A stretch of DNA of 64,000 bases. Source: Amphritea balenae. Lineage in GTDB: Bacteria > Pseudomonadota > Gammaproteobacteria > Pseudomonadales > Balneatricaceae. Below are positions 45,062-55,414 of the stretch, piece by piece. A program made the translations under genes and the position numbers. The stretch lies in contig NZ_RQXV01000001.1 in assembly GCF_003858655.1 (NCBI RefSeq), positions 558,001 to 622,000 of the forward strand, written 5' to 3'. The notes beneath the pieces were generated by a model. It saw nothing but the letters and a program-made list of their open reading frames with translations, had not been told where the DNA came from and did no database searches. Numbering within the stretch: position 1 is the first letter of the stretch; every line of letters begins with the position of its first letter.

Positions 45062-45274
45062 TCAGGATTCAACCACCGGCTGTATGTTCACCGCATGAAC
45101 ACCGGCATCTTTAGGCAATGCCTCAAACTGAACCAGCTGACCGGTTTTAAGGCTTTTATAGCCTTCGGTAATAATTGCTGAATAATGGGCAAACAAGTCG
45201 ACATCGTAATCCGGAGATACGATAAAACCAAAACCCTTGGCGTTATTGAACCACTTAACTGTACCTGTATGCAT
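45062..45274 (-). CDS. Cold shock domain protein
   Basis: A 70-residue CspA-family nucleic acid-binding protein: GTVKWFNNAKGFGFIVSPD carries RNP1 (KGFGFI), and DLFAHYSAI takes the place of RNP2 (usually VFVHF/Y), a mild variation. These proteins bind single-stranded RNA and DNA and act as RNA chaperones. GGAG lies upstream of the ATG. A leader of about 170 bp, open to cold-dependent folding, separates it from the exonuclease gene. Confidence 0.92.
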   Translation of the reverse strand: MHTGTVKWFNNAKGFGFIVSPDYDVDLFAHYSAIITEGYKSLKTGQLVQFEALPKDAGVHAVNIQPVVES

Positions 45275-45446
45275 TCCATGCTCCTTCTAAACCGCGGCGA
45301 AATACGCCTGAACAAGAGCATTACAACTTTCATACAACATTTAGATAGATGAAAAACTACTCTAAGTAGTATTTTCAGAAATTAGGGATTAACCGTATAT
45401 AAGAAAAAATCCTATTCTCAAACATATGTTTAAGTGGCTTGATCTG

Positions 45447-46163
45447 TTAGATCCAAATATCGCTGATAGGCGTACTTTCGCTATAGCGATGGTGAATCTG
45501 GGCCTGCAGTAATTCCGCCGTTGCTATCGCATCGGTCAGGGCGTGGTGCTGGCCATAATGTGGCAGGTTGTAACGGTTACGGCTGTCACTCAGCCGTATC
45601 GATTCAGGTTTTCTTCCCACTAACCGTTTAAGCAAGCTGCCGATCCCCTGACGATGCAACATTGCTTCCTGCGCCATGGTGTCCACCACCGGAAAACGAA
45701 TCCCCTCTCCTAGCCGCCTTTTGAGGGCAGCATCCAGGAATTCCCGCTCAATATAACGATAATGAACTACCACTATCCGGCCTGCGATCGCCTCCAGCAC
45801 CTGCCCTAGAATCCGGTTAAGATCCGGTGCATCACTCAACTCCGTATGAGTGATACCATGAATAACGATGGATTCCTCTTTCATCGCCCGACGGGGTTTC
45901 AAGAGCCAGTGTCTGGCATCACGCAAACGGATTCGGTTCAGATCGAATGGCACCAGACCGATACTGATAATCTCATCACTGCCAGCATCAAGTCCGGTCG
46001 TTTCAAAATCCAGCGCTACAAAGGGGACATCAGACAGGGGTGAATCTGCGGCCACAGTACCCTGTTCATAGAACACTCTTAAGCGCTCATCCTGCGTGGT
46101 AAGCGCTTGTTCACGAAACAGTTCAGACCAGTTTTCAGCGATAGAATCAGTCACAGTAGCCAC
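45447..46163 (-). CDS. DEDDh 3'-5' exonuclease (DNA polymerase III epsilon-like)
   Basis: A 238-residue exonuclease. Visible motifs: VALDFETTGLDAGSDEIISI (Asp and Glu metal ligands) and HHALTDAIATAELL (catalytic His and Asp). The GTG start shares one base with the stop of the preceding cNMP/CBS gene (TAGTG), so the pair is coupled. The combination with a cNMP/CBS/DUF294 protein is recurrent in proteobacteria; the true replication proofreader is usually elsewhere, so this is an accessory exonuclease. Confidence 0.88.
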   Translation of the reverse strand: MATVTDSIAENWSELFREQALTTQDERLRVFYEQGTVAADSPLSDVPFVALDFETTGLDAGSDEIISIGLVPFDLNRIRLRDARHWLLKPRRAMKEESIVIHGITHTELSDAPDLNRILGQVLEAIAGRIVVVHYRYIEREFLDAALKRRLGEGIRFPVVDTMAQEAMLHRQGIGSLLKRLVGRKPESIRLSDSRNRYNLPHYGQHHALTDAIATAELLQAQIHHRYSESTPISDIWI

Positions 46164-48049
46164 TATTTACGGGTGTACGGATAGCGAAATTTGAGAAAAC
46201 GCTGGCTGTTACTCAGCACCTGAAAAGCTTCTTTAAGATTTCGACGTTCAAAATCGGTCAGGTTTTCCGGCTCAACATTGTTATCGACTTCCCGTTCGGT
46301 TTCCACATCTAATGCCTGATGACGGATACGCACCATGGCAATAAATTCCATCGCATCACGCAGATCATTCTCACGACCCGCAGGCAGAATCCCAGCTTTG
46401 ACCACATCATCCAGCCGTTCAAATGAGTTCTGAGCCCGGGAGCCCACCGCCAGAGCATGCACCCTGATCAGATCAGACAACGGAGCAGTCCCCCGTCGCT
46501 TCAGGTTGATTGAATTACGGTGTTGGCCATCCTTCTCCATCACAAAGCTTTTGAAAAAGCCCAGTGGCGGTGTGCGATTCAGGGCATTACGGGCCAGGCT
46601 GGCAAGAAATCGAGGGGAGCGCTTGGCTTTGCGAACAATAAAGGTATTGAGCTGATCAGCCCAGCCTGTTTTACCAAACACACCATCAAGATCGAAGAAT
46701 ATTGAACAGTTCAGCAGCGCTTCCGGATCCGGGTTTTCAATCCAGTCGGCAAAGATAGCTTCCCACTCTTTACGGGTTTTACGCCAGTTCGGGTTCGTTG
46801 CCATGATATTGCCGCTGCAGTAAACATAATCACAGGCATTCAGGCCATCACTGACAAACTTGGCCAGCTGTTCAAAGTATTGTCCATGCTTTGTAACATC
46901 AAAACTATTATCCAGGATCAGTGCGTTATCCTGGTCAGTCATCAATAACTGCTCATCCCGGGCCATCGATCCCAACGCCAGAAAGCAGTATCGCACCGGC
47001 GGCGGTCCAAGCTGCTCTTCTGCCAGCTCCAATAACCGCTGTTTAAAGCAACGACCGATAACCGACATGGCGCTACCGATCATATGAGAATTAGCGTCTT
47101 CATTGACCATTCGTACAAAACAAGCGCTGATCTGAGGCTGTAACTGGGCCAGTTCTTCAACACTCTGCTGACGCAGGATATTACTCACCAGGTAAAGGCT
47201 GCTTTGGGACTCGTAGCGCACAATATCTGAGGTTGCCAGCACACCAATAGGATGACCATTTTCCAGAATTGGTAAGTGGTGCAGATTGAAGCGTAGCATG
47301 GTCAGCATCGCCTCAAAAGCATAGGCATCTTCATCCAGTGTGACCGGCTCAGCGGTCATCACCTCGGTCACCGGGGTGTCCAGATTCAGCCCCGGTGCCA
47401 CAACCCTGATACGCAGATCACGATCGGTAAGAATACCCGCTACCGATAGCTCTGGTTCATCATCTTCCCTGTTACTGCCTGCCGCCTTCATGACCAGTAT
47501 CGAAGAAACACATTCATCGGTCATCTTCTGAGCGGCCTGACGAATAGTGGCTGAGGCATCAAGACATACAGGATCCCGGGAGATCAGTCGTGTCACTTTC
47601 GATGCCATCAGATCATTACTTTCCTGCTTACTGGACACCGCCTGACGCAGACGGTTGTCATCCATTTCAACAAAGTAGGCAAAGGAATCAAAACGGTCAC
47701 AGAGTTCAGTAAACACTGCTTCAGGGATAAAATAGATAAGCGAGTCTTCCAAAGCCCGCGCCGGCAGCCGGATTTTGTTATTCATCAACAGGCCCAGCTG
47801 ACCAAACAGATCACCTTCACTCAGGCGATTATAGAGATCACCGTTACGACGATAAATCTCTACGGAACCACTGCGAATAATGCAGAGATCGTGAATTTCA
47901 TCGCCAAACTGATAGATATCACTGCCGGTCCGGAAGTATGAGATCTCGGCCTGACAGGCGATGTCATCCACCACCTCATCCGGCAGACTATTAAACGGCG
48001 GATACTGTTTAAGAAATCCCGCTACTTCAATCTGTTCTGCTTGCATCAT
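46163..48049 (-). CDS. cNMP-binding, CBS pair and DUF294 nucleotidyltransferase-like protein
   Basis: A 628-residue cytoplasmic signalling protein. Domains: cyclic nucleotide-binding (about 10-125, IRSGSVEIYRRNGDLYNRLS), two CBS domains (about 150-290, DECVSSILVMKA, GILTDRDLRIRV, HLPILENGHPIGVLATSDIV), a nucleotidyltransferase-like DUF294 core (GSMARDEQLLMTDQDNALI) and a helical C-terminal DUF294 part. Similar proteins are thought to be regulated nucleotidyl- or uridylyltransferases. Partner gene is the coupled exonuclease. Two ATGs in tandem; the second, 48046, has slightly better ribosome-binding spacing. Confidence 0.85.
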   Translation of the reverse strand: MMQAEQIEVAGFLKQYPPFNSLPDEVVDDIACQAEISYFRTGSDIYQFGDEIHDLCIIRSGSVEIYRRNGDLYNRLSEGDLFGQLGLLMNNKIRLPARALEDSLIYFIPEAVFTELCDRFDSFAYFVEMDDNRLRQAVSSKQESNDLMASKVTRLISRDPVCLDASATIRQAAQKMTDECVSSILVMKAAGSNREDDEPELSVAGILTDRDLRIRVVAPGLNLDTPVTEVMTAEPVTLDEDAYAFEAMLTMLRFNLHHLPILENGHPIGVLATSDIVRYESQSSLYLVSNILRQQSVEELAQLQPQISACFVRMVNEDANSHMIGSAMSVIGRCFKQRLLELAEEQLGPPPVRYCFLALGSMARDEQLLMTDQDNALILDNSFDVTKHGQYFEQLAKFVSDGLNACDYVYCSGNIMATNPNWRKTRKEWEAIFADWIENPDPEALLNCSIFFDLDGVFGKTGWADQLNTFIVRKAKRSPRFLASLARNALNRTPPLGFFKSFVMEKDGQHRNSINLKRRGTAPLSDLIRVHALAVGSRAQNSFERLDDVVKAGILPAGRENDLRDAMEFIAMVRIRHQALDVETEREVDNNVEPENLTDFERRNLKEAFQVLSNSQRFLKFRYPYTRK

Positions 48050-48106
48050 CGCTTCCGTTTAATGGCCGTTTGCCAACCTGGCTTCAGCTTATCATTGTGC
48101 AACAAA

Positions 48107-48130
48107 AAAAATCGCCCGCGGGCGATTTTT
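48107..48130. terminator. Terminator after gbcB
   Basis: Ten-bp stem AAAAATCGCC/GGCGATTTTT with a CGCG centre. Active-looking in both directions; it separates gbcB from the cNMP/CBS gene. Confidence 0.88.
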
Positions 48131-48144
48131 AATTTATCAGAGGT

Positions 48145-49272
48145 TTAGAATTCAACAACCACATCGGTTTGCGGCACACTACAGCAGGACAAAACATAGC
48201 CTGCAGCAACATCATCATCGGTGATACCACCGTTATGATTCATGGTCGCCTCACCCTCTTTTACCATCACCTTACAGGTACCACAGATACCCATACCACA
48301 AGCTTTAGGGATATGCAGATCCAGTCGGGAAGCCGCTGCATGCAGTGTTTCACCCGGTGCAATCTGAATACTCTTACCATTATTGGCGAACTCAACCCGC
48401 ACCATATCAGACTGGGTCAATGCATCAGCGTCGGCCTGGGCAATACCCGCCTGCTCAATTGCTTCTTCTTCAACCTCTATCGGTGTCGCTCCGAAGGACT
48501 CTTCATGGTAGTGCTCCATATTGAAGCCGTTCGACTGCAGCAATTTCTTCACTGCTTTCATATAAGGGCCAGGGCCACAACAGAACACTTCACGGTCCAT
48601 AAAGTCTGGCGCAACTAACTCAAGCTTGGCCTGATCCAGATAGCCGCGGTAACCATGCCAGGCCTGACCATTCTCAATTTTTTCACAGATCAGATGTAGA
48701 CTGAAATTACCGATACGGGATGCCATGTGATCCAGTTCACGCTGGAATACAATATCCTGAGGCGTACGGGCACTGTGTACAAACGCCATATCCACATCGG
48801 CGTTAGTATCAAACCACCAGCGCGCCATCGACATAACCGGCGTAATACCGACACCACCCGATAACAGCAATACCTTACGAGCCGGATAGTCGATACAGTT
48901 AAACATTCCAACCGGACCGTGCACCGCCAGCTCATCACCCTCTTTCAGGTTTTTATGTAACCAGCTGGATACCAGGCCATTAGGATCACGCTTAACAGTA
49001 ATAGAAAAGCTGTATGGCACAGAAGGTGAACTGGAGATGGTATAGGACCGCATCACCTGCTTTTCCTCAATATCCAGCTCCAGCGTGACAAACTGACCCG
49101 GCTTAAAGAAATACATCACTGGCTGTTCTGACATAAAGCAGAAGGTGCGTACATCCCAGGTTTCTTTGATCACTTTAACGCAGCGAACATTGTGACGACC
49201 GTTAACCCAGGTCTGGGTATTTACCGGGATAAAGCTCTCGTTGCTAACGGTCGCTGGTACTGGATTTGTCAT
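48145..49272 (-). CDS. gbcB: Glycine betaine monooxygenase, reductase subunit
   Basis: A 375-residue flavin- and iron-sulfur reductase feeding electrons from NAD(P)H to GbcA for demethylation of glycine betaine to dimethylglycine plus formaldehyde. An FAD domain (VMRSYTISSSPSVPYSFSIT) and an NAD domain (LLLSGGVGITPVMSMARWW) precede a C-terminal plant-type 2Fe-2S domain with Cys325, Cys330, Cys333 and Cys363. It is divergent from gbcA across 450 bp, the same pairing as in pseudomonads. Confidence 0.93.
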   Translation of the reverse strand: MTNPVPATVSNESFIPVNTQTWVNGRHNVRCVKVIKETWDVRTFCFMSEQPVMYFFKPGQFVTLELDIEEKQVMRSYTISSSPSVPYSFSITVKRDPNGLVSSWLHKNLKEGDELAVHGPVGMFNCIDYPARKVLLLSGGVGITPVMSMARWWFDTNADVDMAFVHSARTPQDIVFQRELDHMASRIGNFSLHLICEKIENGQAWHGYRGYLDQAKLELVAPDFMDREVFCCGPGPYMKAVKKLLQSNGFNMEHYHEESFGATPIEVEEEAIEQAGIAQADADALTQSDMVRVEFANNGKSIQIAPGETLHAAASRLDLHIPKACGMGICGTCKVMVKEGEATMNHNGGITDDDVAAGYVLSCCSVPQTDVVVEF

Positions 49273-49394
49273 GGCGTTTCTCTCATCAATGCACGCTGGT
49301 GCAGTCTTGGGGGGTTAAAGAGACAGTAACCCACCCTGTTGTTCTCATTTCCCGTCATTGTCTGTCGACCCGCCTTTCAGATGTTAACCACTAG

Positions 49395-49419
49395 CGACAA
49401 TTATTTGCTTATTGCGACC
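49395..49419 (+). promoter_or_regulatory. Candidate AraC-type operator between gbcB and gbcA
   Basis: GCGACA (CGACA at 49395) and GCGACC (CGACC at 49415) are exactly 20 bp apart, the same phase as the array before the porin at 37181-37305. A third CGAC follows at 49425. A predicted binding site for the GbdR/CdhR-like regulator. Confidence 0.55.
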
Positions 49420-49554
49420 ATCCCCGACGCTATAAGCGCTTCAGGTCGATTTATGCACCTGTTGATGTCGTAAACGGTCAATCTCCAAAGCCTGCCTTGA
49501 TAGAGCATTAGCGCATCGAAATACCACAGTAGTTATACAATAAAAAATACGCTT

Positions 49555-49696
49555 GGAGGACGTGTGAAAACGTTATGAGCGAAGGCTGAACAAGGCAAAA
49601 ACGGTCGAGAAAGCGGAGTCTGCGTTTTGTAGATGAGCAATTTGAGGCTGTTTTTAACGCTGATCAGACAAGCGCAGTAGTTTTCACTCATCCTCC
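49555..49696. repeat. 142-bp MITE-like element upstream of gbcA
   Basis: Left end GGAGGACGTGTGAAAAC (49555-49571) matches the reverse complement of the right end (49680-49696) at 14 of 17 bases. The interior has no reading frame of note. It resembles dispersed intergenic repeats of gammaproteobacteria, but copy number cannot be judged from one window. Confidence 0.5.
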
Positions 49697-49722
49697 TCCG
49701 GCATTGTTTGAGGATTAAAATC

Positions 49723-50994
49723 ATGAACCAGAACGATCTGCTGAATACCACCAGCGCAACTATCCACGAAGCCCGGCAGGAGATGGCCAACCTGCTGGAA
49801 GCGCGTCCGGCAAATTATTCTCTGCCACAACCTCTGTATAACGATCCGCAGATGTTCCGTGTTGACGTTGAAGAAGTGTTTCAAAAAGAGTGGCTGTTCG
49901 TTGGTATGAGCAGTGAAATTCCTGCCCGGGGAGATTACTTCACCGTTGAAGTTGCTCAGAACCCGGTGCTGGTTGTACGCGACGCTGACGGCAGCATTAA
50001 TGCTTTCCATAACACTTGTCGCCACCGCGGCTCCCGCGTTTGTACTGAGCATCGCGGTAAAGTTGCTAACCTGGTATGCCCTTATCACCAGTGGACCTAC
50101 GATCTCAAAGGCAACCTGCTATTCGCCGGTACCGAAATGGGCGATTCTTTTGAGCAGCAGGAACACGGTCTTAAAAAAGCCCACTGTAAAACAGCCGGCG
50201 GCTTTGTTTTCGTCTGCCTGGGTAAAGAAGAACCTGAAGGTGATTTCGATGAATTCCTGACTACGCTGGAAGAGTACATGGAGCCCTACGATGTGGAGAA
50301 CACCAAACTAGCGGTGGAATCCAACATGTACGAGAAAGCCAACTGGAAACTGGTCATCGAAAATAACCGCGAGTGCTACCACTGTGCCGGTAACCATCCA
50401 GAGCTACTGAATACACTGCTGGAATGGGATGATACTAACGACCCACGGGCATCTGAAGAATTTAAAGAGCACTATGCAACTCAGTCTGCTGAGTGGGATG
50501 CTGAAGGCATTCCCCATGAGCACCAGAGCTTTGGCCCGGGCCTGCGTAACCGTATCGTGCGGATGCCACTGAAGAAAGGCACCAAGGTTATGACCCTGGA
50601 TGGCGAAGCCGGCTGCAAAAAGCTGTTAGGCCGTATCAAGAATCCACAGATGGGCTCCATGCGAATCCTGCATCTGCCTAACTCCTGGAATCACATGCAG
50701 TCTGATCACTTTATCGTGTTCCGGGTTCTGCCGATCTCGGCACAGGAATCCATTGTTACCACCAAATGGTTCGTACATAAGGATGCAGTAGAAGGGGTTG
50801 ATTACGATCCTGCCCGTCTGCGTCAGGTATGGGATGCAACCAATGAACAGGACCGTATTCTGGGAGAAGAGAACCAGCGCGGTATCAACTCTATCGGTTA
50901 CCAGCCAGGCCCTTATTCTGAGTCTTTCGAATTTGGTATCGTTAACTTTATGGAATGGTACAGCGAGACAGTTCAACAGAACCTGAAAAAGCGT
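49723..50994 (+). CDS. gbcA: Glycine betaine monooxygenase, oxygenase subunit
   Basis: A 424-residue Rieske non-heme iron oxygenase. Rieske ligands: Cys99, His101 (NTCRHRGS) and Cys119, His122 (VCPYHQWTYD). Mononuclear iron site: His220 and His225 in NRECYHCAGNHPELL. Length and blocks fit GbcA, which with GbcB demethylates glycine betaine. AGGA nine bases before the ATG at 49723 supports this start; the TTG at 49708 overlaps that site and is rejected. Stearate-like alternatives in the same family (for example stachydrine or carnitine oxygenases) are less likely given gbcB. Confidence 0.93.
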
Positions 50995-51014
50995 TAAGAA
51001 TGACCCTAACAATA

Positions 51015-51037
51015 AAACCGCCATAACGGCGGTTTTT
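51015..51037 (+). terminator. Terminator after gbcA
   Basis: Eight-bp stem AAACCGCC/GGCGGTTT with ATAAC loop and a long T-run. Confidence 0.92.
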
Positions 51038-51174
51038 TTATGCCTGAATAAAAAACGCTGAATCGTTCCATAACGTCGTAATGTGAACGATAAATCCTCC
51101 TGATTTTAGTAAACTAATCTGCAAATCTGAGCCTTAATAAGAGCAAAATTTAATAGAGATTGGGGGTAATTTAA

Positions 51175-51939
51175 ATGACGGCAGCATCACTAGGCATTCT
51201 GGGCGTCGGACACCTTGCGACCTACACTATTAAGGGCCTGCGAAAAAGTGGCGATCAACGACTAGTTACCCTGAGCCCGCGCAATGCAAAAACGGCTAAA
51301 ATGCTGGCCGAAGCCTGCGACTGTACCATTGCTAAAACCAATCAGACGGTAGTGGATAACTCAGATATTATTCTGCTGTCAGTAAGACCCGACAGCTTAG
51401 ATACCCTGCTAGCTGAATTATCAATTAAACCCGGACAACTTATTATTTCCGTTATTGCTGGCGTAAGCCTGCAGCATCTTCGACAACATCCTGCGCTGAA
51501 ACAGGCGACACTGGTACGTGCACTGCCCTCCGCCAGTGCCGAAATATGCGCTGGGCCTGTACCACTGTATCCTGCAAATCCAGTGGCAGAGGCGCTGTTT
51601 AGTTGTATAGGTAAGGCCGTAGTGCTGGAGTCAGAAGAGCTCTTCGATACCGCTTTAGCCCACGCATGCTTGCATGGCTGGAGCTACTTTCTGGTGCAGG
51701 AGCTGATTGACTGGAGCGTTAATCAGGGCATGGATAAAGAGACCGCCAAAACGATGGTGGCGCACTCAATCAGCAGTGCTATAGCCTTTGGCGAATCCCG
51801 CCCCGAGCTCAACTATGACGAAATCGGGCAATCAATTGCAACCCCTGGAACCTATACCCGCAAAGGGATTAACCATATCCGGGACAACGGAGGGATTCAG
51901 AGTTGGGTAGAGGCGATGGATAAAACCGGTCGCCTATAG
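51175..51939 (+). CDS. Pyrroline-5-carboxylate reductase family protein
   Basis: A 254-residue NAD(P)-binding protein of the ProC family: Rossmann start ASLGILGVGHLATYTIKGL, SVIAGVSLQHL, and the C-terminal SIATPGTYTRKGI that replaces the usual TSPGGTT. It is slightly shorter than standard ProC (about 270) and divergent at the substrate end, so the reaction is uncertain; reduction of a cyclic imine in proline or betaine-related metabolism is plausible. It stands alone behind a terminator, next to the IS remnant that begins the ATPase island. Confidence 0.75.
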   Translation: MTAASLGILGVGHLATYTIKGLRKSGDQRLVTLSPRNAKTAKMLAEACDCTIAKTNQTVVDNSDIILLSVRPDSLDTLLAELSIKPGQLIISVIAGVSLQHLRQHPALKQATLVRALPSASAEICAGPVPLYPANPVAEALFSCIGKAVVLESEELFDTALAHACLHGWSYFLVQELIDWSVNQGMDKETAKTMVAHSISSAIAFGESRPELNYDEIGQSIATPGTYTRKGINHIRDNGGIQSWVEAMDKTGRL

Positions 51940-52015
51940 CAGCCATGATATCGGGCATAAAACCAGGCCATAGGGCCAGACCATAGAACAAAAAGTAGTA
52001 CTGGCTGTTTTAATA

Positions 52016-52540
52016 GGCGTTGGTGCATGGATACCTCGTAACTTAGAATCAGGCTTCCTATTGTCAGTAGCTCTCCATGCCCAACAAACACAATGCTGCT
52101 CGTCAGCATCACATTCCTAAGATGAAATTCAAAGTAACGAACTGGGCCGGGTATGAAGCGGGGCTTCCCGACGCGGCAGTCTCACTTTATGGGTAACTGA
52201 TGATGCCATTGCCAACTGGCAGGCGGCACCACGTCTGACACCAGGGAGCCAAGCACGCTATTCTGATACCGCAATTGAAGCAGGTCTCATGCTGCGGCTG
52301 GTTTTTCACCTCCCCTCGGTCGCTGACGGAAACCGCCATGGGGCGGTATAAGGCGATCATCGGTCCGCGGCTACGTGCACGTAGCCTGGATGGTCAACGC
52401 TCGGAAGCTACCATCGGCGTGTCGGCTCTCAATCGAATGTTGGCCGTTGGACGCCCGAAATCCGTTCGCAGAGTGGGAAAAGCTCATAGAGCCAGGATGG
52501 AAGGAATATGTCTGTCTGCATTTATCCATGCACCAACGCC
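52016..52540 (+). mobile_element. Decayed IS5-family (IS903-like) insertion sequence
   Basis: A 525-bp relic bounded by perfect 18-bp terminal inverted repeats GGCGTTGGTGCATGGATA (52016-52033) and its complement (52523-52540). About half the length of an intact IS of this family. It carries a broken transposase (listed separately). No target-site duplication is recognisable. Its left end is repeated in the same orientation at 60608, on the other side of the ATPase operon. Confidence 0.85.
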
Positions 52541-52557
52541 ATTATTTGATGTCTAAC
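52077..52557 (+). pseudogene. IS5-family transposase remnant, frameshifted and internally deleted
   Basis: Reading from the ATG at 52077 gives MPNKHNAARQHHIPKMKFKV and NWAGYEAGL, the typical N-terminus. A frameshift near 52165 moves reading to RRGSLTLWVTDDAIANWQAA and SQARYSDTAIEAGLMLRLVF. The middle, including most of the DDE core, is missing; after about 52318 reading resumes in another frame with the C-terminus (LTETAMGRYKAIIGPRLRAR, ATIGVSALNRMLAVGRPKSV). Not functional. Confidence 0.85.
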
Positions 52558-52580
52558 CGGGCGATATGATGGAGATATTT

Positions 52581-52859
52581 ATGACTAAGTTAGACGATTT
52601 GGTTGACCGGCATATAAAGGAATATAACTCCCGTTTAAAGCATATTGATGAACTGGCTAAGCAGGCGGCCGCTCTGGAGGAAGAAAGTCACCTAGCCGAG
52701 CTTGCTGAGCTAAAATCAGAACGTAACAAATTAGCTGACTATCTTAAAGAACTGGAGCAAAACCGCTCAGAGAAAACACTGGAAATGACTGGTCCAATGT
52801 ACATCTGGGATGTGATTGCCCAGCGTCTGGAAAAGCTAGTGGAAAAGATTATTAAATAA
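52581..52859 (+). CDS. Hypothetical coiled-coil protein
   Basis: A 92-residue, highly charged helical protein (KHIDELAKQAAALEEESHLA, LKSERNKLADYLKELEQNRS) with no membrane segment and no recognised family. The ATG at 52581 has GGAG eight bases upstream and is preferred over 52566. It starts 40 bp after the right end of the IS relic and precedes the ATPase operon by 437 bp. It may be resident DNA or passenger cargo; function unknown. Confidence 0.55.
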   Translation: MTKLDDLVDRHIKEYNSRLKHIDELAKQAAALEEESHLAELAELKSERNKLADYLKELEQNRSEKTLEMTGPMYIWDVIAQRLEKLVEKIIK

Positions 52860-53296
52860 GAAAAAGATCACTTGATAGAAAAGGGTTACGTTCTGTTGAC
52901 CCGAAGGCGTTTGTGAATAGACCCAGTTCTCTAGACGCTTATAAGTCTGAACAGGCCAACCTATCTAGCTTTAATGTATTCAGGCAATTAAGTCTTCGAC
53001 AAAGTGATTTTGACCATTATAAATGTGGTTAGATTATGACGGCTTTATGCCGCTGGACTAAACCGCTCGCCGCGGTAATGGGTGCAGCAAGCTTCACAAC
53101 ACCGTGATCCCTGGTCGCCCTGTCCTATGGGTACGAAGGGTATTCTCCCTCCGCTTCTCGATAGGAGCAGCATCATGGACATGATTGGCCGCAGGGCTGG
53201 TGCATTTGCGCAATAAGCCAGCTTGACCAATACTTCATCTTACCTACGACTCACTAACGACATAAATCACACCGTATCATCAGGAAAGGAAAAACT
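52860..53296. other. Gene-free stretch before the ATPase operon
   Basis: About 440 bp with no convincing reading frame on either strand. It should hold the promoter of the ATPase operon near its right end, where CAGGAAAGGA serves as ribosome-binding site for the first gene. The part 53040-53220 is more GC-rich and could be relic DNA, but I recognise no family. Confidence 0.4.
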
Positions 53297-55172
<1,876 letters not shown>

Positions 55173-55174
55173 CG

Positions 55175-55414
55175 ATGGAACTGCGCATTCTGGGAACAGA
55201 GGAGGAACAGTTGCTGTTTCAACTGCTCGGCATTGCCACCAGAAAAGGCGATGAACATTGCGCGCTATTTCTCGGTGTAAATGAACCGCTTCCTGGAGAA
55301 TCTGATCCGGTACCGTACATGAGGCTACCAGACCCTACCCACCCCTCTCGAGAAACTGACCAGCTGACTAAAAAATTGGGCCGCGCTATAGGCCTGGGAG
55401 AGGTGCGCCTATGA
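55175..55414 (+). CDS. Possible V/A-type ATPase subunit F-like protein
   Basis: A 79-residue protein starting two bases after the subunit K stop. The opening MELRILGTEEEQLLFQLLGI faintly resembles the start of subunit F (a small central-stalk subunit whose first strand is followed by a GFxLAGI-like helix), but it is shorter than the usual 100 residues and the rest is not recognisable. Position between K and E also fits F. It overlaps the next gene by ATGA. Identification tentative. Confidence 0.55.
   Translation: MELRILGTEEEQLLFQLLGIATRKGDEHCALFLGVNEPLPGESDPVPYMRLPDPTHPSRETDQLTKKLGRAIGLGEVRL

Larger units (their letters stand above)
49273..49722. promoter_or_regulatory. Divergent control region between gbcB and gbcA
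   Basis: Gene-free 450 bp. The gbcB-proximal part carries the CGACA/CGACC pair; the gbcA-proximal part carries a small inverted-repeat element at 49555-49696, ending only 27 bp before the gbcA start. Confidence 0.55.

Noticed and set aside
49708-49722. TTG start for gbcA
   Set aside because: It would overlap the AGGA ribosome-binding site of the ATG at 49723.
53041-53220. Possible further IS relic before the ATPase operon (GGGCTGGTGCATTTGCG)
   Set aside because: Only an eight-base core resembles the IS5 end; not enough to call an element.
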